Positions 25,701 to 32,674 of a stretch of DNA of 64,000 bases are shown here, piece after piece. The DNA is taken from positions 3,717,501 to 3,781,500 of the forward strand of contig NC_088179.1 of NCBI RefSeq assembly GCF_028769735.1. Direction: 5' to 3'. Position 1 is the first letter of the stretch, and the number at the start of each line of letters is the position of its first letter. Source of the DNA: Zonotrichia leucophrys gambelii. Taxonomy: Eukaryota; Chordata; Aves; Passeriformes; Passerellidae. The notes below the pieces were generated by a model. That model was not told the DNA's origin, searched no databases, and saw only the letters and a list, made by a program, of their open reading frames with translations. The position numbers and the translations under genes were made by a program.

Positions 25701-27761
25701 TTTATAGAAGTCAAATGAGGATTAACATGATGGAAGACAGAACACTGTGGTATATTTTTCAACTATTTTTCAACTATTTTTCAATTTTCAACTATTATAT
25801 ATAATATATATATTATATATATATTTTTCAACTATTAGTCAGCATTGAGAAAAACTATAAAATCTTACCATCATGCTCAGCGGTCTTAATATTCTCACTA
25901 GCCTCAACAAAGTTCCAGAACTTTTCTTGACCTTCTTCTGATAAAAATTCACTAAGTAAGATGAGAAGAGTGAGTTAGATCTACAAATTTTCTCTCAAAT
26001 TATAAATCTGATATCTTGTGATGCTTTACAGAAAGTTAGCACCTACCACCTGTATCAGCAAACTGTGTTACTAGGAAAAGCACTGCAGGAAAGCTAAAAA
26101 CAAACCCAAACAAATAATCACTGCAGACCAGGACAGACACAGAGCACATGCAAGCAGCTTGTAAGGCACCTCCTGGTCCTTTAATGCCACAAACAGGCAG
26201 CAGGGTCCATCCTGGCAGCTCTCCTCCCTAATGCATTTCTTGGAATCTCTCTTTTATGAGAAACACACATTGTACATGAGGCAAATTGTAATGATGAGCT
26301 TTGGTGGGCTTTGGTGGAGATTTGGTGAACAAGCAAAAAGAGAAGTCACAGCTTCAAACCATGTTATAATTCCCATATATGAAGCAGAGAATGGGTACTT
26401 ACACAAGGCTAGATAATGAAATTCATCCTCTGAACATTGCAAAGCACAAACACTGTATCACATCCACACTTGTAACATACTTGCTATGCTAAAGGATGCT
26501 ACAACAGCAGGTTTGGAGCCTGCTCAGTGCCACAGTAACCTGTGTGCTCCAATCCAAGGGTAAGTGCTGCTGGAACACCTGGGTACAAACTGCAGGGCTG
26601 GGCTAAGTGCAGGGCAGCAGGAGGGATTTCACACTGCAGTGCTGCATCATGCTGCAGTTCATCCCAGGTGAACCATCCTGCCCTACCCAAAGCCTCTGGC
26701 TACAATGGATCAAGTCTTTGCCACGTTATTTTGATTATTTGCTTACTGTTTCACACTCTCTGTGTCACATTTTCACACAGTCTCAGGGTACCTAAATCCT
26801 GGCATTAAAACCTGTGCTTTGCATTTGACTGCTCAAGGAACTTTCAGGCTTCAGCTTCTCCAGAGAAGGTTACAGAAAAGTAATTTCACCTAGGACACAC
26901 CTGTCCTCTGAATGAGAGCCATGCTCATGTGAGTGAAATCCAGCAATGCTCAACTATCTGTAGTAAAACAGACAAAATTCCACATTTGGCAATACCCTTA
27001 AGTGATACAAAATTAAGCCCACGTTAACTTGAAATTCTAAAAGTCCTACTGACACCTCTAAACTAAAACATGACAAAATTAAACAATGAGGGATTTCAAA
27101 AGAGACAGCATTTTGCTTTCTTTTTACACAACGTCTTAGAAATAAAGTCTTGAATACCATAGAAGAAATGTTCCCAGGGTGACTTGCACAATCTTTAACA
27201 AAGCAATTGACTTTAATCAATGCAAAACTCACATGAGCAAAGTTAAACTCAAGTTTTACCAAGCTAAATATACACAAGCAGCAGATGTGTATCAAAGGCT
27301 ACAACACTGAAGTAAAAGACATTCAGAATCTTACAAGACCATGCTGAACTCCTTTATCTAATGCTTTGAGTAAAACTTCATAAGGCAAAAAATACCAACT
27401 GTGTAATTGTGTATGGTTAATATTGTTTGTTCTAATGCAAAATGAAAGAAACAGAAAAATTACTGTCTCCTCTAAAATCCTCCTCCCATCTCCCCAAGCA
27501 CAGCAGGGATCACATTTCCACGTTATTACAGTTGGTAGTGACCAGAAACCAAAGTGCCACATAACAAAAAAACACTTTACTTTATCCTCTAAGCATATTT
27601 TGATTTGACAATGAAAAAAAGTCACAAAGCACCTACCTTGTCTCAAGGAGCAAAGGAGTTGAAGACCACTTTGTAGTCAGAGATGTTGTCACAGCCTTAG
27701 AATCTGCTTGCACAAGTGAAGAGCTGAAGCAGACTCCAAGAACTGCAATAAGTATTCCCAT
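1543..27761 (-). CDS. UGGT1: UGGT1, UDP-glucose:glycoprotein glucosyltransferase 1 (29 coding exons, C-terminus beyond window)
   Basis: The product is a soluble ER-lumen enzyme that recognises misfolded N-glycoproteins and re-adds one glucose to their high-mannose glycan, returning them to calnexin/calreticulin. Twenty-nine minus-strand exons join in one frame of 1,128 codons with GT-AG junctions and follow the vertebrate UGGT1 protein closely. Residues 1-23 are a signal peptide (hydrophobic ILIAVLGVCFSSS, likely cut after VQA). The rest is the folding-sensor half: the thioredoxin-like domains and the start of the beta-sandwich region. The family is about 1,530-1,555 residues, so the last ~400, including the GT24 catalytic domain and ER-retention tail, lie left of position 1; this is a window edge, not a truncation. 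The start is the ATG in exon 2. UGGT2 is the alternative, but the near-identity matches recalled UGGT1. Confidence 0.96.
3407..3596 (-). CDS. UGGT1: UGGT1 exon 29
   Basis: 190 nt, residues ~1012-1075 (FYRYVLEPEISFTAENNFAP ... NTPESWMVESVRTPYDLDNI). Part of the beta-sandwich region. Acceptor TTTCAG, donor GTAAGA. Confidence 0.96.
4050..4129 (-). CDS. UGGT1: UGGT1 exon 28
   Basis: 80 nt, residues ~986-1011 (VLNQLINMNLRVFMNCQSKL then SDMPLK). Acceptor CTTTAG, donor GTAAGC. Confidence 0.95.
4641..4743 (-). CDS. UGGT1: UGGT1 exon 27
   Basis: 103 nt, residues ~951-985 (AVKLRPKEGETYFDVVAIVD then PVTRDAQRLAPLLL). Acceptor GTTTAG, donor GTACGT. Confidence 0.95.
5080..5175 (-). CDS. UGGT1: UGGT1 exon 26
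   Basis: 96 nt, residues ~919-950 (ASDLVMKVDALLSAQPKGEA then RIEYQFFEERY). Acceptor TTTCAG, donor GTATAG. Confidence 0.95.
5802..5932 (-). CDS. UGGT1: UGGT1 exon 25
   Basis: 131 nt, residues ~876-918 (IIGPLEDGEMFNQDDFHLLE then NIILKTSGQKIKSQIQQLG). Acceptor GGTAG, donor GTAAGT. Confidence 0.95.
6900..7031 (-). CDS. UGGT1: UGGT1 exon 24
   Basis: 132 nt, residues 832-875 (GMDTNIFKEAFESPKVDFIL then SHAVYCRDVLKLKKGQRAVI then SNGR). Acceptor TTTTAG, donor GTGAGA. Confidence 0.95.
7624..7830 (-). CDS. UGGT1: UGGT1 exon 23
   Basis: 207 nt, residues 763-831 (KSSNNIRISMINNPSEEPNS ... IWAALQTQTSNNAKNFITKM ... AGADILEFAVG). Acceptor ACACAG, donor GTAGGC. Confidence 0.96.
8438..8532 (-). CDS. UGGT1: UGGT1 exon 22
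   Basis: 95 nt, residues ~731-762 (DSFVRPVTFWIVGDFDKPSG then RQLLYDAIKHQ). Acceptor TTGCAG, donor GTAGGT. Confidence 0.95.
9069..9092 (-). CDS. UGGT1: UGGT1 exon 21 (24-nt microexon)
   Basis: Encodes M-S-S-K-E-I-Y between two split glycine codons (residues ~723-730), exactly the peptide that lies between K-G and D-D-S-F in the recalled mammalian protein. A pyrimidine-rich tract and TGACCAG precede it; donor GTAACT. Being 24 nt, it can be skipped without shifting the frame. Confidence 0.92.
10410..10508 (-). CDS. UGGT1: UGGT1 exon 20
   Basis: 99 nt, residues ~690-722 (NNHFVDDFARFTTLESKDKT then AAVANSMTYLTKK). Acceptor CCTCAG, donor GTAAAT. Confidence 0.95.
11207..11327 (-). CDS. UGGT1: UGGT1 exon 19
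   Basis: 121 nt, residues ~650-689 (GELSNDQDVVEYIMNQPNVV then PRINSRIL ... YLDLTGM). Acceptor CTTCAG, donor GTAAGG. Confidence 0.95.
11519..11683 (-). CDS. UGGT1: UGGT1 exon 18
   Basis: 165 nt, residues 595-649 (AARAYYEQTGVGPLPVVLFN ... KILETTSIFQRAVYL). The acceptor TTTTTAG/GCAGCA was chosen because it keeps phase 0. The next AG, 4 nt inside, would shift the frame. Donor GTGGGT. Confidence 0.94.
12993..13124 (-). CDS. UGGT1: UGGT1 exon 17
   Basis: 132 nt, residues 551-594 (IYNKVKTGDQLKVEHVVSVL ... GIDSAYDQNRK). Acceptor TTTCAG, donor GTAAGA. Confidence 0.96.
14023..14158 (-). CDS. UGGT1: UGGT1 exon 16
   Basis: 136 nt, residues ~505-550 (IGLVFVVNDSEDVDGLQDPG ... YNYVAQEMDNNYAF). Acceptor TTGCAG, donor GTAAGT. 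Confidence 0.95.
14587..14672 (-). CDS. UGGT1: UGGT1 exon 15
   Basis: 86 nt, residues ~477-504 (VLIVDPTHETTAELLNVAEM then FFSNHIPL). Acceptor ATACAG, donor GTAATC. Confidence 0.95.
15436..15555 (-). CDS. UGGT1: UGGT1 exon 14
   Basis: 120 nt, residues 437-476 (WINNLEVDSRYNSWPSSVQE ... FPGVIRQIRKNFHNF). Acceptor CCTTAG, donor GTAAGT. Confidence 0.95.
15795..15945 (-). CDS. UGGT1: UGGT1 exon 13
   Basis: 151 nt, residues ~386-436 (LIDVLRNEARVMEGLHSLGI ... YAVDIRSPAIS). Acceptor TTGCAG, donor GTGAGT. Confidence 0.95.
16588..16679 (-). CDS. UGGT1: UGGT1 exon 12
   Basis: 92 nt, residues ~356-385 (YFKGTLGLQPGDSALFINGL then LIDLDTQDIF). Acceptor TTTCAG, donor GTAGGA. Confidence 0.95.
17740..17830 (+). 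repeat. Diverged CR1-like LINE 3' tail (tentative)
   Basis: A short stretch resembling the avian CR1 3' end (CTCAGTGACCTCCAGAGG, then TTTATGATTCTG). It is heavily diverged, so the call rests on general resemblance. Confidence 0.3.
18285..18345 (-). CDS. UGGT1: UGGT1 exon 11
   Basis: 61 nt, residues ~335-355 (AITKTVVSSELRAEIEENQK). Acceptor TTGCAG, donor GTAATG. Confidence 0.95.
19441..19540 (-). CDS. UGGT1: UGGT1 exon 10
   Basis: 100 nt, residues ~302-334 (DLSFQTAARILTAPPVDALM then VMKDLSQNFPTKA). Acceptor TCTAAG, donor GTAATT. Confidence 0.95.
20323..20423 (-). CDS. UGGT1: UGGT1 exon 9
   Basis: 101 nt, residues ~268-301 (LYPDLSEELKELRKHLVEST then NEMAPLKVWQLQ). Acceptor TTTCAG, donor GTAAGC. 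Confidence 0.96.
20620..20698 (-). CDS. UGGT1: UGGT1 exon 8
   Basis: 79 nt, residues ~242-267 (TDVNATVIDENDPIDEVQGF). NAT is an N-glycosylation sequon at the position of the mammalian NTT sequon. Acceptor TTATAG, donor GTAAAA. Confidence 0.95.
21285..21381 (-). CDS. UGGT1: UGGT1 exon 7
   Basis: 97 nt, residues ~210-241 (NPSKEKVYLSGYGVELAIKS ... DDTQVKG). The core is identical to the recalled mammalian protein. Acceptor TTGCAG, donor GTGAAT. Confidence 0.96.
22680..22854 (-). CDS. UGGT1: UGGT1 exon 6
   Basis: 175 nt, residues ~151-209 (FLFKGDHKYPAANPESPVV ... AEIGSEEFY ... VLRHYIA). Acceptor TCTTAG, donor GTGAGT. Confidence 0.95.
24072..24184 (-). CDS. UGGT1: UGGT1 exon 5
   Basis: 113 nt, residues ~114-150 (IAADESPPEGC ... 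FVVHGEKTCEFDSLG). Acceptor ATACAG, donor GTATTT. Confidence 0.95.
24651..24792. repeat. Duplicated AT-rich microsatellite block in UGGT1 intron 4
   Basis: Two copies of an AT/GATATATA-rich block (24651-24704 and 24731-24792) each end in the same non-repetitive tail, TGGATTGCTCT. The second copy has about one extra GATATATA unit. Shared flanking sequence shows segmental duplication as well as slippage. Confidence 0.75.
25126..25256 (-). CDS. UGGT1: UGGT1 exon 4
   Basis: 131 nt, residues ~70-113 (GSDYSSYQ ... SPLQQNLLKFSLSLRSYSA ... QAFQQ). Acceptor TTGCAG, donor GTTGGT. Confidence 0.95.
25755..25845. repeat. TTTTTCAACTA short repeats and (AT)n in UGGT1 intron 3
   Basis: Several copies of a TTTTTCAACTA unit surround an (AT)n stretch at about 25794-25824. 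Slippage-type simple repeat with no gene content. Confidence 0.7.
25869..25951 (-). CDS. UGGT1: UGGT1 exon 3
   Basis: 83 nt, residues ~42-69 (EFLSEEGQEKFWNFVEASEN), start of the first thioredoxin-like domain. Acceptor TTAG, donor GTAAGA. Confidence 0.94.
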
Positions 27762-27772
27762 TTTATAGGACA
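27637..27772 (-). CDS. UGGT1: UGGT1 exon 2 (start codon, signal peptide)
   Basis: Acceptor TTTTCAG, donor GTAGGT. The ATG at 27761-27759 sits in an AAAATGG context. It encodes MGILIAVLGVCFSSS, then VQADSKAV and TTSLTTKW (residues 1-41). The 11 bases before the ATG are UTR if exon 1 is non-coding. Confidence 0.93.
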
Positions 27773-30130
27773 CTGAAAATGATGAAGGAAAATTATAAGT
27801 TTTGCATTGTCTCTTCTTATAAATACAGGATCTCAAATATATTGAGAGTTATGTCAAGACTTTTAAAACTGCATTTAATGCAATACATTAATGAGATTAT
27901 CATCCTCTCACCTGGGCTTACAAACTCACAAACTTGAAGAGAGGCAAGGAATTAACAAACTTAGCCCTGAGATGCAATTAAACCTAAATCAATTCCAGTT
28001 TCCTCTGTGTTTATGCTTTCAAATGAGTTTCCTTCTGTCCCAGGACACCAATACCACATACTTCCTGTTTTAAGAGGTATTACAAACTACACACATTTCA
28101 GACTGGGGGGGAAAACAACTCACTGTTGATTTTATGGGAAGTAAAATCACACTTTGTGTCAGCACAGACCCAGCAGCTGTGGACTAATCCAGGCAAGGGT
28201 GAGGAACCCCAGTCAGTCCTTTAGGTTTTTTGGGGAATGAAGAAACAAGTATTTCCTGGCTGCACTAAGCACCACCAAATTTAAAAGCTGAAAAATGAAT
28301 GAAATCACACAAACAGACTCAAATGATACAACCTACTGTGAGAAGTGACCAAAAAAACCCCAAATTATTCCATTTCTTTATTGTCCTTCATTGTGTGTAT
28401 TTTCAAGCCTTTGTATTCTCTGGCCTACATCCCAAAATAAAGCCAAGGGGAATTTCCTTGCCCACAACTCGTAAGCTTATGGAAGAGCTGAATTCTTCTG
28501 TTGGCTTTCCATTACAATCTCCAAAGATTCAAGCTTTTTTTGACTATAGTATATTTATATTTACTACACCACTACATCCCCAATATGCACTCAAGTACTC
28601 TTTCATTTCTTTATCTTTTTTTCCTGGATAACTCATTTTCCATGTCCCCCCTGCACCTGAAAAAACATCCTGCTGCAATTCTACCTATATCACACCCAAC
28701 AAGCTGCCAGGATCTAACTTCTGCCTCTTTTTTATTACCATCTCAATATAAAGAATAGGGTTATAAATCTGTAGCTCTAAGCTACCTGTATATATACATA
28801 AATAAATGAACCAAATCCTCCTCTCTTTAAAAGTTTACAGCCCTCCAGCCAAATGTTTCCCAACAATAACTCAGGCATTGTTCTTTCTCTGGGAATAAAA
28901 CCAGAAATTCCTGCTGTGATCTCCAAAGAGCACACGGCATTTGCTTTATGCCACACCTGGGAAGCAGACAGATGGCATCACAGAATGGGCACAGCCATCA
29001 CTCCCTGTGTGCAGAGGGGGAAGCTCAGCCAATATTTGTGGAGTGAAACATTGGCCAAGTGCAAGCAAAAACCACAGTTCACAGCTCCTCCCCAGATGGG
29101 TCCTTCTTATTCTCTGAAAATCACACACTGGAGTTCAGAATAGGTAAATGAATATGCCCAACAGCACTCTCATGGCTAAAGCTCCTATGCTGCTCTCTTG
29201 TGCCAGCCTTCCTGCTCTGGGAAAAACTGAATTAAAGGCCTTTTTCTGTATGAAACAGGAAAGAAACCAAATGACATTGTCACCTGACACAGTTTAGCCA
29301 ACTGAAAATCTGCAGATTAGAAATATCTACAAGTCCTCAATAATAACAGCCATAAAACAAAGGAATGACTGATATCTCAAGGAAAAAATACACCATGGAA
29401 AAAGAGGCAAGAGAATGAGCAAAAGTCACCAAGGAGATCCAGCTCTGTGCTAGGTAACAAAGCAAAACCCAGTCTGAATTACAACACCACAAAGCAGTGT
29501 AAATATTTTTCCTCCTTATTTTTCTTCCAATTACTCCGTTTAAAACACTCCGGGCAGCTTGCACATCCAGCCTTGGGGAAGGAATAACGCAGCCCACATT
29601 GACAATGCCATGTCCTGCGGGGTCAGTCTGGTGCCAGGCGGGTGAAGGGCAAAGGGAAGCGGGAGCGAGGGGCAATTCCTGCAGCAGGCACGGCTCTGGG
29701 GCACCGGGACCGAGCCGGTGCATGGCAGAGATTCCCCATATCAGCGGGCACCGATCGCACCGGGGGAGCACGTCCTGTAAAGGGCTCCCACTGACACCAA
29801 ACCACGGCGATTTAACCGCGACCAGAAATCAGCCACTGAAGCGCTGAGCAGCCAGGGCTCAAAACATGCATTAAACCCGGCCCGTCAGGGCGTTAATGGT
29901 GCGGAGCATTAAACCCGAGCGAAGCCTCCGCCGCTCCCCGGTCCCGCTGACCGACCGACCCCCGTGGGGCGCGGAGGCCGCTCGAGGGACCCCGCCGGTG
30001 TCGGTCCCTCCGCGGGGCCCGCCCCGACCGCCCGCTGCCCCCCAGGCCGCCACCGCCGCCGCCCGCCGCGGGCCCGCCCCGCCACCGCCGCCTCTCCCTC
30101 AGGGCCCCGCCGGTGCCCGCGGTACCGCAC
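27773..30130 (-). other. UGGT1: UGGT1 intron 1
   Basis: 2.36 kb between the non-coding first exon and the signal-peptide exon. The part above about 29,560 is CpG-rich and belongs to the promoter island. The remainder is AT-rich with no exon, RNA gene or repeat I recognise. Confidence 0.6.
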
Positions 30131-30210
30131 CTGCGAGCGGCCGCGCGCCCGCCCGGCTCCCGCCGCCCGCGCCGCTTCCGCTTCCGCTCCGAGCCGGCGG
30201 CGCCGCGCAG
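30131..30210 (-). other. UGGT1: UGGT1 exon 1 (probable, non-coding; upstream limit unknown)
   Basis: A good donor (CGCAG, then GTGCGG) lies at 30131/30130 inside the CpG island. It joins exon 2 in the frame that reads V-S-Y-K-M-G across the junction, as in the mammalian protein. That frame has no ATG in exon 1 or for several hundred bases upstream, so the exon looks like 5' UTR. The TSS is not determinable from sequence. The exon carries GGAAGCG-type (ETS-like) repeats on the minus strand. Confidence 0.5.
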
Positions 30211-30366
30211 TGACGGGGCCGGGGCAGAGGCCGGGGCCGCCCGCAGCCCGGGCCCGGGGCAGTGACGGGGCCGGGGCAGAGGCCGGGGCCGCCCGCAGCC
30301 CGGGCCCGGGGCAGTGACGGGGCCGGGGCAGAGGCCGGGGCCGCCCGCAGCCCGGGCCCGGAGCAG
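30211..30366. repeat. GC-rich minisatellite, 3 x 52 bp, at the UGGT1 promoter
   Basis: Three contiguous 52-bp units begin with TGACGGGGCCGGGGCAGAGG at 30211, 30263 and 30315. They are identical apart from GGAGCAG for GGGGCAG at the end of unit 3. The period is not a multiple of 3 and it lies upstream of the inferred exon 1, so it is not coding. G-runs on the plus strand could form quadruplexes. Confidence 0.95.
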
Positions 30367-31454
30367 GGCCGTGCCCACAGCAGCGGCTGTGCCCGCGCTG
30401 CCGTGCGGTCTCGGTTTGAGGAGGCAGCGCCCGAAGCAAAGGCGGAACCTGTGTGGTTTTTGTGATATTAACTGGCCCGTGAGGAATCGCAGGCTGTGCT
30501 GCTGGAAGGAGACCCTGTGCAAACAACTGCTCGTTTATTCCAGTGTAGGGACGGGAAGTGAAAGCAGAATACGGCAGGTTAAAACCAGCCGTTCTACATT
30601 TATCTTCTCTGCACCCTTTACACGTTCTCCATTACAACTGCCCTGTCCATGCCGAAGGTGCGGGCTCCGCTGGGCTCTGTGTGTGCTCCGTGCCCCCTGA
30701 GCCTTCCGTGGGCACCGAGGCCCTGCCGAGAGGTGCACAGAGGTGCAGCAGCGGCTCTGGGGGCTCAGGAGGGACGTGGAAAGGCAGACAGAAGCTGTGA
30801 ATCCAGCCAGGCACAGGGAAAGGGAATGTCTCAGGAGGGAGCTGAACCGCAGGACAGGCTGGCTGGTGCGGGTCCTGGAGAGTGACACCCGCCGCGACAA
30901 ACTGCTGCTCGTGGCACAAATACAAACACTGTTTGTGCTCCGGTTCACAAAAGACATTAAGGCAGACCTAAGGATTACTTACACGTGATCCTGAAATTTC
31001 AACGGTTTTCCTCCTGGTTTCGTTTTAAAATATTATTAAATCTCTGAAACTGGCAGGTGTCTGGCTGAGTTCATCTGTGAGCCTCAAAACATGAGAATAT
31101 CATGAAGAATGCTAGTGTTCTGATGTGTGTAACCAAACGCGAGGCAGCCTTGCACTGTGGTCCCTCAGGGCTGTGATGTGCGTCATCTCCGAGGTTTGTG
31201 GGGTTTATTATTATTTCATTTTGGACCTCTATCCTAGTGATAGGGGTGCCCCACCCATATCCCCTTGTCCCTTCCCAGGATGAGGGTTGGGGACTTCGGG
31301 CAATCCCCAGGGTGCTTTGGGGACCCCGTGAATTTTAGGGGGTTTGGGGTGCTAAGCCCCAGAGCTCCGCCGTGTCCTTCTGTCCCTTCCCAGGACTCGT
31401 AGGAACACTTCGGGCGGCCTCCCCAGGGACTTTTGGGGGACCGCCCAAATTATG
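30367..31454. other. UGGT1-SAP130 intergenic region
   Basis: Head-to-head gap between the two CpG islands. It contains the orphan ORF at 30701-30988 and otherwise no feature I can name. From about 31,000 it is moderately GC-rich, with loosely repeated CCCTTCCCAGGA-type segments (31,266-31,395). Confidence 0.6.
30701..30988 (+). other. Orphan ORF, possible terminal exon or remnant of an unrecognised gene
   Basis: Open from the stop at 30698 to TGA at 30986, without an in-frame ATG. The deduced peptide is rich in R, E and L with an amphipathic, helix-like pattern (VQQRLWGLRRDVERQ ... LLLVAQIQTLFVLRF). A possible acceptor AG lies at 30739-30740 and an ATTAAA poly(A) signal at 31035, about 50 bases past the stop, followed by GT-rich sequence. 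I do not recognise the family. It could be a chance ORF in GC-rich DNA or a decayed gene. Confidence 0.25.
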
Positions 31455-31654
31455 GCGGCTTTAGGATGTTTTAGGTGCGCTGACTCCCTCCGTGCCCTCC
31501 CCAGCGACGCCCAACGCCTTCCCGCCGTGTCCTCTTGTCACTTCCCAGACTGGGCGTTGGGGACTCTGAGGGGGAGTGTGTGACGGGGGGAGTGGTTTGG
31601 CCGGGTGTGGAGAGCAACAACGGGGTGCGGAGCTCGGGGTGCGGCCGGAGCGGG

Positions 31655-31742
31655 TCCGTGGGGGCGGTGGCGGGGCAGTGGCGGGCCCGAGGGGGCGGTG
31701 GCGGATCCGAGGGGGCGGTGGCGGGCAGTGGCGAGTCCGTAG
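31655..31742 (+). repeat. G-rich imperfect tandem repeat before SAP130
   Basis: GGGGGCGGTGGCGG recurs three times, separated by variable GGCAGTGGCGGG and TCCGA pieces. The many G-runs give quadruplex potential. It sits about 80-350 bases upstream of the CCAAT-box cluster. Confidence 0.85.
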
Positions 31743-31989
31743 GGGAAGGCAGGGCCCGGCGGTGACCGCCGCCCGCCCCGCCCCGCCCACCCCGCGTCTC
31801 CTCGGAGACCTCGCGGCGCGCGGCCAATGGCGCGCTCGGGCACAGCGCCGCCCCTCCCGCGCCTCGCGAGATCTGTGCCCGCCACACCCCCAGTGCGGAC
31901 TACATCTCCCGGCGGCCCCGCGGGGCGGGCTCGGCAGCCAATGAAACGCGGCAGCTCAGGGTAGGCGGGGCTGTTCGGGACCAATCGGG

Positions 31990-32086
31990 TGCAGGCAGCT
32001 ACAGCGGCGGAAGCGGCGCTCGGCAGCGGCGGCGACGCGGGGCGACCGGCCTCAGGGACCGGCGCACGGCACCGCCCCGGGCACAG
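31990..32086 (+). other. SAP130: SAP130 exon 1 (probable, non-coding)
   Basis: Inferred between the last CCAAT box and a donor-like CACAG/GTACTG at 32086/32087. It contains no ATG. The 5' limit is a guess and other donors are possible. Confidence 0.4.
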
Positions 32087-32557
32087 GTACTGCCGCGGCC
32101 GGCGCACGGCATCGCCCTCATGTGCGGGCCGGGGCTGGCTCCGAGGAAGGGCTGCGGGTAGGGGGTGGCGGCCGCCGCTTCACAGCGCGACGGCGGCAGG
32201 GGGGCAGCGAGCCTTCAGCCGGCAGAAGCACCGCGGAGGGGGCATCGCGAAGGGGCGGCAGCAGGGCAGAGCGACGCGGTGTGGCCCGGCCCGAGGCGGC
32301 GGGGCCGTCGCGCTGCCGGGCACATCCGGGCCCTGCGGCCCGGCGCGGCGGGGCGGGGCGCGCAGGGCGGGTGCTGATTGGCCGGCGCCGCCCCGCCGCC
32401 ATTGGCCGGGCGCCGCGCGAACCCGCCCGCGCGGGCGCGCCGGGGTGGGTGGGGCCGCGGGGCCGCGCCCGGAGAGCGGGAGGGACGGAGGGAGGTCGGA
32501 GACAGCGGGGCCGGGCCGGGCGTGTCGCGACATAACGGCCGCGCTGCCCTCCCGCAG

Positions 32558-32674
32558 GTGACATGAGCTCGCAGCAGTTCCCCCGTTCGGGCGCGCCTCC
32601 CGCCCCGCTGGGACCAGCGCCGCCGCCCATCCCCACCAGCGGCTCGGCCGGGATTATCGCCCCCGCCGCCACAG
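32558..32674 (+). CDS. SAP130: SAP130 exon 2 (start codon at 32563)
   Basis: Acceptor CCCGCAG, then GTGAC and ATG. Encodes [17 protein letters not shown] through GIIAPAAT (residues 1-37). Donor GTAAGC. The first five bases are 5' UTR. Confidence 0.94.

Larger units (their letters stand above)
29880..30460 (-). promoter_or_regulatory. UGGT1: UGGT1 CpG-island promoter
   Basis: Very GC- and CpG-rich block around the inferred first-exon donor at 30130. No TATA box and no clean ER-stress element (CCAAT-N9-CCACG) is visible. GGAAGCG repeats on the minus strand look ETS-like. Exact TSS unknown. Confidence 0.6.

Noticed and set aside
29893..30526. Two overlapping minus-strand ORFs of 205-209 codons rich in R, G, P and A
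   Set aside because: They are translations of the CpG island and its 52-bp repeat. They continue unspliced past the UGGT1 exon-1 donor and lack any family similarity.
30535..30957. 140-codon minus-strand ORF opposite the orphan ORF
   Set aside because: Its S/L/C-rich composition is what the antisense of an R/E-rich frame gives; no start context or homology.
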